From Mastigias papua (Eukaryota > Cnidaria > Scyphozoa > Rhizostomeae > Mastigiidae): a DNA stretch of 64,000 nt. Positions 32,051 through 42,966 of the stretch are shown piece by piece (the first letter of the stretch is position 1; every line of letters begins with the position of its first letter). The stretch covers positions 11,987,401 through 12,051,400 of the forward strand of contig OZ025286.1 of NCBI GenBank assembly GCA_964019165.1, in the 5' to 3' direction. The notes beneath the pieces are model-generated. The model was not told where the DNA came from and did no database searches. It worked only from the letters and a program-made list of their open reading frames with translations. The position numbers were made by a program, and so were the translations under genes.

Positions 32051-34107
32051 AACTTACCTTACCTTACCGCTGTTCCGTGTCGACCACGACGTTGGAGACT
32101 ACGATTCGCCACCCCTTCCTGTCCATCGCCTTCCTTGCACAATCATTGATGCCCATCCCAGCATATCTAGAGATATTATCTACCCAGTTGGTTCTTTTCC
32201 TTCCGCGACCTCTTGTACCTTCAACCATTCCCTCTACTAATGACTTTTGTATGCTGCTATGACGTCTGATGTGTCCATAATATCTAGTAATTCTTTTTCG
32301 AACGGTTGACATCAGACTAGTCGATTTCAGGCCAAACATATTTAGAACTGCCTTATTTGTTTTCTTTTCTTTCCACGATATTCTTCCTAGCCTTCTGTAT
32401 GTCCACATTTCAAACGACCGAAGTTTCTTCTCTAAAGTAGGAGTCCGAGACCAGGTCTCACACCCGTAAAGTAGGGTCGACCAGATGTAACACTTGGTAA
32501 GTCGGAGCTTCATTTTTAGGGAAAGATCATGATCTGTGAGCATATTATACTTGCTGGCAAAGTTTCTTTTGGCAATAGCAATTCTTCTAACTAGTTCCTT
32601 CTTATATCTACCGTCTTCAGTAACTAGAGCGCCTAAGTATGTACAGGAGGACACTTGTTCCATTATTTTCCCATCGATGGTAATTGAGATTTTAGGGATA
32701 TCTAAGCTCTTTGTGAATACCATTGTCTTTGTCTTTTTTACATTCATTAGCAGACCAAATTTTTCGCTCTCAACTTTAACCTTCTCAGCTATTTCCTGTA
32801 AGTCCTTCTCATTTTCAGCCAATAATACTGTGTCATCAGCATAGCGTAGATTGTTTATTTTCAGTCCTCCCATTTTTAGACCTGGTAATTCTTCTATCTG
32901 TCTGAATATTATATCTGTATACAAATTAAATAATGCAGGGGAAAGAACACAGCCCTTTCTGACTCCTCTTTTTATATTTAAGGGATTTGAAATTGAGTTG
33001 TTTATTCTCACGGTAGTCTTTTGCTGCCAGTAAAGGTTGGAAATAACAGCTACATCATTTTCATCAATATCAGTCGATTGCAAGGATTCGATAAGCTCGT
33101 GATGTTTGACAGTATCGAACGCTTTGGAGTAGTCAATGAAACAAGCAAAGACATCTTTTTGTTTTTCGAGATATTTTTCTATGAGCATCCTGAGATTGAA
33201 AATGCCCTCTCTCGTACCGCTCTCTTTTCTAAATCCTGCTTGCTCAGGGCCAACATTCTTGTTTATTTTATCACTAATTCGACGCAATATGATGATCAGG
33301 AGAAGTTTCAGAACATGGTACATAAGACTGATGGCTCGATGGTCAGAACATTCTGTCGCTCCAGGTTTCTTGGGAAGAACAATAAATATTGATGTTCTAA
33401 GATCTTCTGGTATGTAGGCTGATTTATACATATCATTACAAAGTTCTGTCCAGTTTTCAATTCCAAAATCACCAAGAGCCTGAAGGGCTTCAGCCGATAT
33501 GTTGTCCACACCGACAGCTTTACCTTTGCTCATCTGTTTCAAAGCTGACTCAATTTCAGATTTTAAAATTTTAGGACCTTGAAGATAGTCTTGAATAGGG
33601 TTATCAGCTCGATTGTCATAAAACAAGTCTTCGATGTATTCCTTCCACCTATCAATGATTTTGTCTACTTCAAACAGCACATCACCATTTTTATCTTTGA
33701 TGCATCCACTTGATGAAAATCTTTTGCCATGAAACTGCTTTATTTCGTCAAACATACGTTTTGTTTGGTTTTTATTAGCTAGTTGTTCAATCTTAGCACA
33801 TTTGTTATTTGCCCATTCTTGTTTGGCTTCCTTACACTTCTTCTTTATTTTCTCGTCCAAGATTTTATATGCATCAGTACCTTTTTTGGATTTCCTTTCA
33901 GTCATAAGATCCAAAATGTCATCAGTCATCCACACTTGTTTGGCTTTACACTTACGTTTAGGTAATATTGCTTCCTGAACTTAATTGATAGCAGTTTTTA
34001 GGCATTCCCATTTGTGATCTATTCTTTCGTGATTATCAGGGACTTGCTCTTCACCTTCTTCAAACAGGGAGTTAAACCTGTTCTCAACTTTGACTGCAAA
34101 TTCTTAT
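32051..34107 (-). mobile_element. RTE-type non-LTR element, 5'-truncated
   Basis: The 3' terminus carries a (GGTAA)3 tail on the - strand (about 32052-32068), and the stop codon lies inside it, so there is almost no 3' UTR, as is usual for RTE elements. Coding similarity continues upstream of the long frame, through a frame change, to about 34107 (VENRFNSLFEEGEEQVP). There a TATAT-rich junction meets a + strand reverse transcriptase fragment. The endonuclease is missing. Confidence 0.8.
32064..33935 (-). CDS. RTE-type reverse transcriptase, open 623-residue frame
   Basis: Motifs: WMTDDILDLMTERKSKK start of linker, DKNGDVLFEVDKIIDRWKEY (about 80), KGKAVGVDNISAEALQ (about 135), IFIVLPKKPGATECSDHRAI (about 185), GPEQAGFRKESGTREGIFNL, VFACFIDYSKAFDTVKHHEL (about 265), RGVRKGCVLSPALFNLY (about 325), catalytic RYADDTVLLAENEKDL (about 365), LGALVTEDGRYKKE, and the RTE C-terminal signature LLYGCETWSR..KLRSFEMWTYRRLGRISW. 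Both catalytic Asp are kept, with no stop. The N-terminal endonuclease is truncated away, so the copy could not move by itself. Confidence 0.85.
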   Translation of the reverse strand: MWMTDDILDLMTERKSKKGTDAYKILDEKIKKKCKEAKQEWANNKCAKIEQLANKNQTKRMFDEIKQFHGKRFSSSGCIKDKNGDVLFEVDKIIDRWKEYIEDLFYDNRADNPIQDYLQGPKILKSEIESALKQMSKGKAVGVDNISAEALQALGDFGIENWTELCNDMYKSAYIPEDLRTSIFIVLPKKPGATECSDHRAISLMYHVLKLLLIIILRRISDKINKNVGPEQAGFRKESGTREGIFNLRMLIEKYLEKQKDVFACFIDYSKAFDTVKHHELIESLQSTDIDENDVAVISNLYWQQKTTVRINNSISNPLNIKRGVRKGCVLSPALFNLYTDIIFRQIEELPGLKMGGLKINNLRYADDTVLLAENEKDLQEIAEKVKVESEKFGLLMNVKKTKTMVFTKSLDIPKISITIDGKIMEQVSSCTYLGALVTEDGRYKKELVRRIAIAKRNFASKYNMLTDHDLSLKMKLRLTKCYIWSTLLYGCETWSRTPTLEKKLRSFEMWTYRRLGRISWKEKKTNKAVLNMFGLKSTSLMSTVRKRITRYYGHIRRHSSIQKSLVEGMVEGTRGRGRKRTNWVDNISRYAGMGINDCARKAMDRKGWRIVVSNVVVDTEQR

Positions 34108-34500
34108 ATTATATTATATTGTACAGAAACTGGAGCATTCTGGGGTTAAAAACAAAGAGATAAGATGGTTCCGCTCGTATCTAACAAATAGAAAGCAGTG
34201 CTGTAAGGTTAATGGGCAGCTTTCAGATCTTGGATTGATAAAGACTGGAGTTCCTCAGGGCTCTTGCCTAGGACCTCTTCTTTTCATTATTTAAATAAAA
34301 GATCTTCATTTTCTTTGAGACATTCAGATGTTAACATGTACACCGATGATACAAGCCTTTCTTTCTCTTCAAAGTCCATTCTTTTAATAAATGAATTCGT
34401 CAATGAGGACATTGGATACCATAAATCTTGGCTTAATGCAAACAAATTGTCCCTCAATGTGACCAAGACACAAAGTCTTCTTGACGGGGCCTCTTGACTT
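34108..34500 (+). pseudogene. L2/Jockey-like reverse transcriptase fragment
   Basis: In two frames on the + strand: RWFRSYLTNRKQCCKVNGQL, then TGVPQGSCLGPLLFII, then after a frameshift MYTDDTSLSFS (YADD changed to YTDD) and WLNANKLSLNVTKTQ. It starts abruptly in the middle of the domain and ends before the thumb. Short, inactive insertion joined to the RTE copy on its left. Confidence 0.7.
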
Positions 34501-37080
34501 TCATCCTTTTCCTGTAAAGCCCCGTAGCCTAGCGAAGGTATCCGAGCATTTTGTGCGCAATGTTTGCTCATAATTTCCCTCGATTTACACAATGCAAGAC
34601 CGAAGATCACGTACTCAAATGACAGAGGCCCATGATATCACCTTCTCGTGATCCTATGCGAGCTTTTTTGATCCTTGCTCCTCGAAAATGCAGACCATGC
34701 AGCTTTCATGGGGGCACAGCCTTAGTCTTTCCAAGGCTAATCTGTAGCCTTTCGAACTGGGGATATGGGAATCCGCATTTAGCGGGCTATCAGTATTAAG
34801 CTAGTCTCCTGTATATGAAATAAGCACATAATTCTTCAAAATGTTATTTAAAATGTGAAATTAATGAGCTACAACAAGTTTTGTCTCCTGCATACTTCAC
34901 TTCTAATGTAGATAGTGTTGTAAAATCTAGCGGTATAACTTCAACAGTGCATAACATATACAATATAGCCCATCAATTGACAGGAATTACAACGGCTATG
35001 ACCGAGTGGGTGATCAAAAATCTTCTCCACACAGGTACACAATTAAATCTGAGCCATAAACCTGTAATATGGCTGCATCCAGCAACCCTATGGTAACTGG
35101 TATATTAGCTTTCTTTAGCCATTACATTAGCTTGTATCGAATTATAATAGCTCAGAGGACTCCATAGTGTTACTTCGTAGAAATAAAAGAATACTGTTAT
35201 ATACAGGTAACATGCTATACAATATTAATCTTCAAATCGGGTTTCGAGCAATTACAGTATTTGGGATGGGGGGAGTTGATGTTAGGGGCTCGGAAAAATC
35301 AAGTCTACACAATAGAGATGATCATTTTATCTAATAGTAAGTAATCCCATTAAACTGAATCATCATGTACAGAATGATCTATGGAAATCATTAATTGAAT
35401 TTATAGCAACTGTTTTCCAGCAAAGAAACACTCAGGATAATGGAACCCCTAATTTGACTCCTCAAAAGTTAAACTACAATCGGTAGTGAAAAGACCTATA
35501 AAAGTGTTGTAAATAAAGAGTACTGGGATTAAGCTACAAACTGTACTGAGAGTAAGTAAGGAATCAGCTACGGGGACTGAGAGTAATATGAAACGCCCTC
35601 CAAGATTATGGAGAGAATGCACGCGATTGCTTCCTCAACTAATGCAAGAAAGAAACAGAGACAGAGTATCAAACTGCAACAATCCACAGACTAAGTTGGA
35701 TAACATCCTTGCTATAGCCTAAAATAACTGTGTTGCAAACATAAAGAGCTACGTAGAAGTTACAGACAACATATCAACTCGGACTTGTCTCAACTGTAAA
35801 CAATGTCAGAGTGGCCTAGCATAGCTGCAAGTGAACAGCACGCTTAATATCCTAGCAATTATTAAATAGTCCAGTAGGAATCTGCCGAACAACTTCCAGA
35901 ACCTCTGCAGTCACAAATCTACAATGTAGTTGTTCGGAAACAAAGGATTGAATGTATCTGCGATCGTGAGATGAACTTGGGAACCCCCTTGCGTGTTTAC
36001 TGACAAAGTATACCAGAATGAAGATTGAAGGATACCAAGCCGCTATATGGCTAACACTCAAGAAACTTAGCAAGTCATGTAGTTTGCTTGTAATCACAGT
36101 TGACATGAAAGACGAACAGTAGCCTATTCATTGCTCAAACCATACGGGGGGAGGGCTAGAAAGCTCTCAGAGTTATAATAGATAACACAACAAACTATCC
36201 CATACAGGGAAAACACAGATAAACTTTGGAAGTTAGCAAAAACCAATTTTAGTACGTTACTGTTTGGTATTTTACCGCGCCTTACTTTATTTTCTTCAAA
36301 ATAAAACTGGGACTTCACATCATGCAAAACAACCCAAACTGAAAGCTTCCCGAATGTTATCCCATTTCAGGTAACAAAGCGTAAGAAATAAGCGAAATAC
36401 ACCATAATATAGCACAAAACACAACATGAAAATATCTTCTATATGGTTTATCACAACTTACCGGCAAAAGCACTATGGTTTAGCAGAGAGAATCGAGCGG
36501 CTCGGGAAGATCTTTCATGGCGATATCACCTTCGAAAAGTAGGATTCCTTGGCAAATGAAATCAAGCGAAAACATCAGTAAACTGGAAGCAGATCGACGA
36601 AATAGTCCTCCAAGTCACACGGCAACTATATAGTAGTAATGGTTCGCAACAGTAGAATACAGATGAAAATGGACAAAGGAATACAGGAAATCTTAACTTA
36701 ACCCACTTCAGGAAAGAAGAGCAGGCTTACCACGAAGAACAGCAACCAAAGTCTCCTCACAATAACACATACAGCTACTTAGTCCTACAGGACCGCTCGC
36801 AGAACTGACAACACGGGGTCGAGCAGGGAGGAGCAACAGTATTGCTGTGAATGGCGATGGGAAGAAAGTTGAATAACTCGGCGAAATAAAATGATAAAAA
36901 TCATATCTCTTTTTATGTCAGTAGTAGACCCAAATGGCTACCCTTGACAGAAATCTGGGGGCCATAGAACGGATACCCTGGGAGGAGATCGTGTGCGCGT
37001 AACCAGGCCACGTGGTACAATTTAGAGCAATCTGATTGGTTTGGCATAAATTATCATATAGGCATCTTAGTATATAGAGA
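34501..37080. other. About 2.6 kb with nothing recognised
   Basis: No gene, RNA or known element motif was recognised on either strand. The 71-codon frame at 34881-35096 and the short - strand frames at 35852-36327 have no family resemblance. Upstream parts of the 5' LTR of the neighbouring BEL/Pao element are not found here. Confidence 0.35.
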
Positions 37081-37398
37081 GATCTTTGCCAGCGCGATTG
37101 AAGTTTGCTTTGGTTTTGCTGAGTCTTTAGGTAGGATTAAATAAAGTGTGTAAGTATCGGTTTCTTGATTATTTTCTTCTGTACGCATTTTTTGCATGTT
37201 TCTCAGTCGATTACTTGTGTTTCGTTTCTACACATATTTTGTTGATTTGACGTTTAATTGGCGTTTACTTTATTTCAGCAAACCGCATCATTATATGCTT
37301 AAAACCTATGTATTTATTGCTTTGGTTCTTGGGGTTTGGGCTTTGGTGGTGCGCGTTGGAAACTCTCCTGTAGCGAAGATTCAAGGTTCGTGTCTACA
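37081..37398 (+). repeat. Truncated 5' LTR of BEL/Pao element
   Basis: Matches 40860-41177 from GATCTTTGCCAGCG to the terminal CTACA. Homology stops at about 37081, although the 3' LTR continues some 305 bases further left, so the 5' end has been lost or replaced. Confidence 0.8.
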
Positions 37399-37416
37399 TC
37401 AGGTTGAAACTTTATT

Positions 37417-39110
37417 ATGAGTGAGGAAGGAACCTCGTCACCAGTTATTCAAGCGAAGAAATATGTTGCTGGATTGGCAAGGAATCGATTTCGAAAGGAT
37501 TAAGTGCTTGAAGCAAAAAAGAGCTAATGCAAAGCGATTTTTAACCATTGCAAATGATCAAGCGTCCGAATCACTGTTGTTCGGAAAGTCCCTTGATGAC
37601 ATGGCACTCAAGCAGACAAACCTTGATGAGAAATTTCAAACTTTCAAGACTGCATGTGGGATTTATCAACAGCAAATGGTAGCAGATGATGATATAGATG
37701 AATGCCAGACATGCTACGAAGAATCTGAAGCAAAACACTTAAGCATAAAAGATTTCCTTGAGCTTAGAACAGAAACTGCAGTCATGTTATCCTGGAAAGG
37801 GAGCTTTAAGTGAAAATTTGGGTGAATCGGTAAGTCAAATCAGAAGTACTGTTTCAAAATTTTTTCAGTATCTGAAAGGTCTCGTAGTGTTTTATCTCAT
37901 AGTGAAAGATTCATGAAAAGTGCAACAAAGAAGGCTTCTTTGGCTGCAGAAATGGCATTTTTGGAGCACCGACAGCAAATTGCCACACAAGAATTACAAT
38001 TCAAACAGTTAAAGGAAGAATTTAACCTTAGAATAAAAATGGCGATGGCACACGCCGTAGAAAAGGCTTACAGTGACTATTTACAAAAGCTCCACTCATC
38101 AGGTGAAAGATCACTGTTTGAGCAAAGAGTTCCGAAGTCTTTGCCAGCAAGTCCCTGCACGTTGCAAGGTGTTAGCAGTGCTCCTCCTCAGTTGCCAGTT
38201 GTCACCCATGCATTGTCATCTCAGTTGCAAGGTGTCAGCTATGCTCCTCTTCAGTTGCCAGTTGTCAGCCATGCATTGTCGTCTCGGTTCCAAGGTGTCA
38301 GCCATACTCCTCCACAGTTGCAAGGTGTCAGCTATGCTCCTCCTTAGTTGCAAGGTGTCAGCTATACCCCTCCTCAGTTGCCAGTTGTCAGCCATGCATT
38401 GTCATCTCAGTTGCAAAGTGTCAACAGTGCTCCTCCTCAGTCAGCAGTGAATTATTCCTTTGGTGAGCCAGTGAACCTCTATGTCCAATCAGCTCCTCCT
38501 CAGTTTCTCACGCCTGGTGTGTCACGCAGTGATGTATCACACAGTATCGCACAAGATCATGGGACTGTTGCTCCTCCGCAGCTACCGTGTCTTTACCAGT
38601 ATGACAATGATTTGAATCCTTGTGACCAGCCTACAACTTCACAGCCATTGGCTCATGAATCAGGCAGCCATACAATTGATAATATAGCTGCAGTCAACCA
38701 ATCAGTACAAATAGCAGCTCCTCAAATTCAGCAATCAGTGCCTTCCATGCCCCAAGAATCCCTGCACTGTTGTGACATGAATATTTCCCAAGAAGATAAC
38801 ATCTCAATGCAAGAAGAAATAAATGATCCAGGTTTTGAACATCTTGAAACAATGCGTAAATTAGCTACTGCTACATTGCTACCAAAATCTGAACTCATGA
38901 AATTTGATGGTGATCCTTTAAAATACTTTGCTTTCATTAAATCCTTTGACAATAATGTGGAGAAGGATATTTGTGATTCTAGCAGGCAGCTTCACCTTCT
39001 TATTCAATACTGTACTGGAAAGGCAAAGAATGTGATAGAGAGCTGTATTTAACTGAACCCATCAGATGGATACAAGGAAGCTAAGAAGCTGTTGGCAGAG
39101 ATACACGGTA
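37417..39110 (+). pseudogene. BEL/Pao gag remnant with DUF1759 region
   Basis: The ATG at 37417 lies only 18 bases after the LTR; its frame (MSEEGTSSPVIQAKK) soon stops and the coding passes to a second frame (KRANAKRFLTIANDQ, LDEKFQTFKTACGIY), then to 37913. There a coiled-coil segment (MAFLEHRQQIATQELQFKQL) leads into APPQ-rich tandem repeats, broken by a TAG at 38345-38347. The part to 39052 holds LPKSELMKFDGDPLKYFAFI, the DUF1759 gag motif of BEL/Pao, and GKAKNVIES. After a stop, YKEAKKLLAE ends the gag homology near 39110. At least three lesions; no particle protein can be made. Confidence 0.75.
38162..38440 (+). repeat. Composite 63/30-bp tandem repeats inside gag
   Basis: Units of 63, 63, 30, 30, 63 and 30 bases. 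Each begins TTGCAAGGTGTCAG or a close variant and encodes LQGVSYAPPQ. The 63-base units add LPVVSHALSSQ. The short units are the same 30-base core without the second half, so copy number changed by unequal exchange or slippage. All steps are multiples of three, so the frame is kept; a C to T change makes the TAG in the fourth unit. Confidence 0.85.
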
Positions 39111-40484
39111 CAGCGAATCAGCTGGTTAGAACTGGTCATCTGGCCGTCAATGAGATACATCAAGCTGAAAAATTTATTCTATGTCATTTCCAAAGGGAGG
39201 CGTACAAAGACGAAATAAACAGGCTAAGGTCAAGAGTCGTTGTGTCCAAATCTACAGCTTTGCGAAGACTGTATCCAATGATGACTGGAGAATTGCTTTT
39301 CGTTGGTAGCCGTTTGAAGCATGCAGCATTATCTGATGAAGCGAGACATCTTGTTATACTTCCAAAGACACATCACATTATTGATCTGATAGTCTGGACA
39401 TTCTGGTGTTGAACATGTTCTCTCACTGATCAGAGTAAGATATTGGATTGTGAAGGCAAGGGTTGCAGTTCGCAAGGTAATGAATGAATGTTTTGACTGC
39501 AAGAAGAGATCATAGATGCCAGGCCTGCAAAAGATGGCTGATTTTCCACCAGAACGAGTCAATCCTGGTATGCCTCCGTTCACGTATGTTGGATACGACT
39601 GTTTTGGACCGTTCTTGGTGAAGCAAAGACCTTGTCAGGAGAAAAGGTATGGTGTGCTTTTCACATGTTTAGTAGTCCGTGCTATACACATCGAAGTAAT
39701 TTATGGCATGGATATAGATTCATTTATTCATGCATTAAGACGCTTCATTTCAAGAAGAGGTAAACCACAGAAAATGAGATCTGACAGTGGTACGAACTTT
39801 GTTGGTGGTAATCGTGAGCTCCAAGACGCAATTGATCAATGGAATCAAGGCAAACTACACCAGCATTTCCTACAACAGGAAGTCAAATGGGTTCCTAACC
39901 CTCCAAAAGCTTCACATATGGGCGGAGTATAGGAAAGAGTTATCAGATCAATAAGAAAGATAATGCAAGAACTTCTTCGAGAGCAGTTGCTGGATGATGA
40001 AGGATTGCAAACCCTCTTTTGCGAAATTGATTTGATCATTAATGGAAGATCATTAACGAAAGTCTCTGACGACCCACAAGATGCCAATGCACGAACACTT
40101 AACCACATTTTGCTTCTAAAATCAAATGAATGCACTCCTCGTATTTATGTGAAATCTGACTGCTATTCAAGAAGAAGATGGAGAGGATTCCAGTTTCTTG
40201 CTGATCTTTTTGTGAGAAGATAGACTAGAGAGTACTTACCTATATTGCAGATGAGACAAAAATGGCAAACTGTCAAGCGAAACTTCACAATTGATGACAT
40301 TGTCTTAGTGATTGACGAATCATTACCAAGAGGGCTTTGGCCATAGGGGAAGAGTAACTGAAGTGATAAAGGGAAAAGATGGTCTGGTTCGTGCTGTAAA
40401 GGTGAAGACAAGGAAATCAGAACTATTCCGACTAATCAACAAGCTCTGTCTTCTTAAAACAGCAGAGGCTGCAAACCATGAATA
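39111..40484 (+). pseudogene. BEL/Pao integrase and C-terminal pol remnant
   Basis: Begins in the segment before integrase (EIHQAEKFILCHFQREAYKD, RLKHAALSDEARHLVILP), then a broken zinc-binding part ([22 protein letters not shown] in a second frame, VMNECFDC). Core: FTYVGYDCFGPF with the first catalytic Asp, MRSDSGTNFVGG with the second, and MGGV-stop-ERVIRSIRK, where a TAG (39930-39932) replaces the usual Trp just before the catalytic Glu. The frame from 39963 continues with CEIDLIINGRSLTKVSDDP. After a stop near 40221 the DUF5641-like tail follows (REYLPILQMRQKWQ, DDIVLVIDESLPRG, KDGLVRAVKVKT, INKLCLLK) to about 40484. The polymerase domains that should precede it are deleted. Confidence 0.8.
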
Positions 40485-40554
40485 ATAGAAGATATTTGTG
40501 CATGAGTTCCGGAAAGAGAAACAGTTTCCATACGGTCCACTGTTTGGGGCCGGA

Positions 40555-41177
40555 TGTAATGCACAAATCTTTACTCCAGAATAACAGTACAGATTTTCCC
40601 TCCGTGCACGTTTAAATATGTACTCTAGGGATATGGGTCCTGTTTCTCCAACGTATCTTTAATCTTGTCGTTTTCTCCAATTATACTTGTTTACGTCGTA
40701 TTTAATTTTGTTATCTTATTTCAGTGGTACATTTATTTCGTGTTGTTTCTGTATTGGGAATAGTTGTTTTTATGTTTGTAGATATATAAGCGTAGCTATG
40801 GTTGTTTGGGGGTCAAGATATTACAATAGAGTTATACTAGAGTAGCGTAATTAGGAAAGAATCTTTGGCAGCGTTATTGAAATTTGCTTTGGTATTGCTG
40901 AGTCTGTAGCTAGGATCAAATAAAATTTGTAAGTATCGGTTTCTTGATTATTTTCTTCTGTACGCATTTTTTGCAAGTTTCTCAGTCGATTATTTGTGTT
41001 TCGTTTATATACATATTTTGTTGATTTGAAGTTTAATTAGCGTTTAATTTATTTCAGCAAACCGCATCATTATATGCTTAAAACCTATGTATTTATTGCT
41101 TTGGTTCTTGGGGTTTGGGCTTTGGTGGTGCGCGTTGGAAACTCTCCTGTAGCGAAGATTCAAGGTTCGTGGCTACA
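40555..41177 (+). repeat. 3' LTR of BEL/Pao element, 623 bp
   Basis: Starts TGTAATGCAC directly after a purine-rich GGGGCCGGA stretch (polypurine tract candidate at about 40546-40554) and ends GGCTACA, giving the usual TG..CA borders. AAATAAAA at about 40918-40926 could be the poly(A) signal. The right half matches the 5' LTR remnant. Confidence 0.75.
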
Positions 41178-42176
41178 GATGGGAGAGACTTACAAATTAT
41201 GAAAAATATCTATTGGAAGCAAATAGGGGCGATCAGAGTAGGATCAGAAGTAAGCAAGTTCCAACATATAGAAATGGGCGTAAGGCAGATTGTGTATTAT
41301 CTCCAGATTTATTCTCTTTGTATAGTGAAATGATAATGAGGCACATTCAAGAATTGCAAGGAATAAAAGTTAGAGGACAGTGTAATAAAAACAAATGCTG
41401 ACGACACAGTTTTGATTGCTACATCGGAGAATGATCTACAAGCATTAGTAGATAATGTCAACTCAGAGAGTAACAAATTAGGATTAAGTCTAAATACCAA
41501 GAAAACAGAAGTTATGACAGTATCCAAAAATAAAGATGCACCCAACTGTCATATCATTATGCAAGTTAATGTAATGAAGCAGTTTTCTCAATTTAAGTAC
41601 CTTGGGTCGATGATAACATCAGATAGTAGATGTATAGAAGAAGTCAAAATCAGATGTGGCAAAGCTAAAGCTACATTCAAGAAATTGGACACCTTTTTAA
41701 CCAACCCAAGAATATCAATAACTGTAAGAAAAAGAATACTTCAACGTTATGTTAAACCCGTTCTAACGTATGGATATGAAGCATGGATAATTACGAAGCA
41801 GATAAAGAAGAAAATAGAAGCAACAGAAATGTGGTTTGTCAGACGTATGCTTAGATTGCCATTCACAGCTAGAATGACAAACGATAAGGCTTTACAAAAT
41901 GCAAATACAGAAAGAAATATATTTAAAAAAATAGGAAAGAAACAAATAGAATACTTTGGTCACTATATGAGAAAAGAAAACCTGGAGCATTTAAGCATGA
42001 CAGGTAAAACAGAAGGAAGGAAAATTAGTGGAAGGCAACGAGAGAAGCTACTTGACAGCATCACTCGATGGCTACAGGAAAAATCCAGAACGGACTTACT
42101 ACTAAAGACGCGAAATAGGCAGGAGTGGAACGACCTGATCTTCAACGCCCTTAGGCAGGACACTGGATGATGATGA
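41178..42176 (+). pseudogene. RTE-type reverse transcriptase C-terminal half
   Basis: Opens directly at the LTR border with GRDLQIMKNIYWKQIGAI in one frame, then KADCVLSPDLFSLYSEMIMR in another, then NADDTVLIATSENDLQALVD (YADD with the first residue unclear at a frame change near 41400). The open frame 41412-42170 runs through LSLNTKKTEVMTVSKN, KYLGSMITSDSRC, LTYGYEAWIITKQIKKKIE and MWFVRRMLRLPF, the RTE-like C-terminus. The stop is the first TGA of a TGATGATGATGATAC tail, so this end is the true 3' terminus of the element. Confidence 0.8.
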
Positions 42177-42639
42177 TACAATCTCGTATATTCTAGCCTG
42201 CCCTGGTACCCATAGTTATATATGATTGACCCCTTAAGTCAATACATATTTCTCTGTAGATTTGGATTATTTGAAAATGGTACAAAGCAGTGTGCTTGTG
42301 TGTGCATACCTAATTTGCATCATAGCCTCCTCCAAGAAATCATAGCTAGGAACACAAAAGTAATAGGTTACAAAAGTGCTACAAATATACCTCTAAAATT
42401 GAACATTTTTTCTACCATGTCACAAAATTTATTGACTAAAGCTTAATTGCATTGCAAGTCAAAGTTCTTAAACGTTAATTTTGTTTCCTCGTGCGATTTG
42501 GACTTTTGGTTGGTATGATGAAAAAGTAAAATTACTAACTAGTATCGTAAAATATTTTACTTATATCTAGGTTGGGAGGACACCACGTCTTTAAAGAATT
42601 GAGTGGTGGTTACTAATGTGTAGTGACCCTAAACACCGG
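42177..42639. other. No gene recognised
   Basis: No motif recognised in this flank of the RTE 3' end. Confidence 0.35.
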
Positions 42640-42966
42640 GAACCAAACCTGCCTCATTTCATCATTCATTCTCAACCGACCTTTCCATTTCTGCTAAGTC
42701 ATCCCACATCTGGACATCACCTTACGTCATCCCTGTCATCACACCTTACAGGTCATTCCTTTGCTTTTGCTTATCTCCCATGTCCATTCCACGTACTCAG
42801 CCCACTACCTTCTTTTTATATCTATTTTGTAACTCGTGTGTAATGATTCGTCAGCTAAATTTGTGTATATATGTCTGTAAAATTATATTGAATAGTCAGT
42901 CAGTAGATCAGTACGTTAACTCAACATCGTCTATCTCTGGCTCCGTGTTCTCTGCACGATAAATAA
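42640..42966 (-). repeat. Dispersed repeat, inverted partner of 5372-5745
   Basis: The reverse complement shares GTGCAGAGAACACGGA, GACGATGTTG, a CTGACTGACTAT block, and the GGTGTGATGAC..GTAAGGTGATGTCC segment with the left copy. The two are old and diverged. On the + strand it ends CTCTGCACGATAAATAAG, which resembles the 3' side of an LTR, but no internal element was found. Confidence 0.5.

Larger units (their letters stand above)
37081..41177 (+). mobile_element. BEL/Pao LTR retrotransposon, internally deleted
   Basis: Two LTR copies flank gag and integrase coding remnants. The 5' LTR is truncated (318 bases left), the 3' LTR complete (623 bases). Over about 315 aligned bases I count about 19 differences, roughly 6 percent. 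The internal part is only about 3.2 kb, because protease, reverse transcriptase and RNase H are missing. No 5-bp target duplication can be checked since the left edge is lost. The right edge abuts an RTE fragment, into which it may have inserted. Confidence 0.8.

Noticed and set aside
32536..33417. Several + strand frames of 60-120 codons
   Set aside because: Shadows of the 623-residue RTE reverse transcriptase on the opposite strand.
37196..37420. 74-codon frame with hydrophobic stretch in the BEL/Pao 5' LTR
   Set aside because: Lies in LTR sequence that is repeated at 40975-41177, and ends at the gag start; LTRs of this kind are non-coding.
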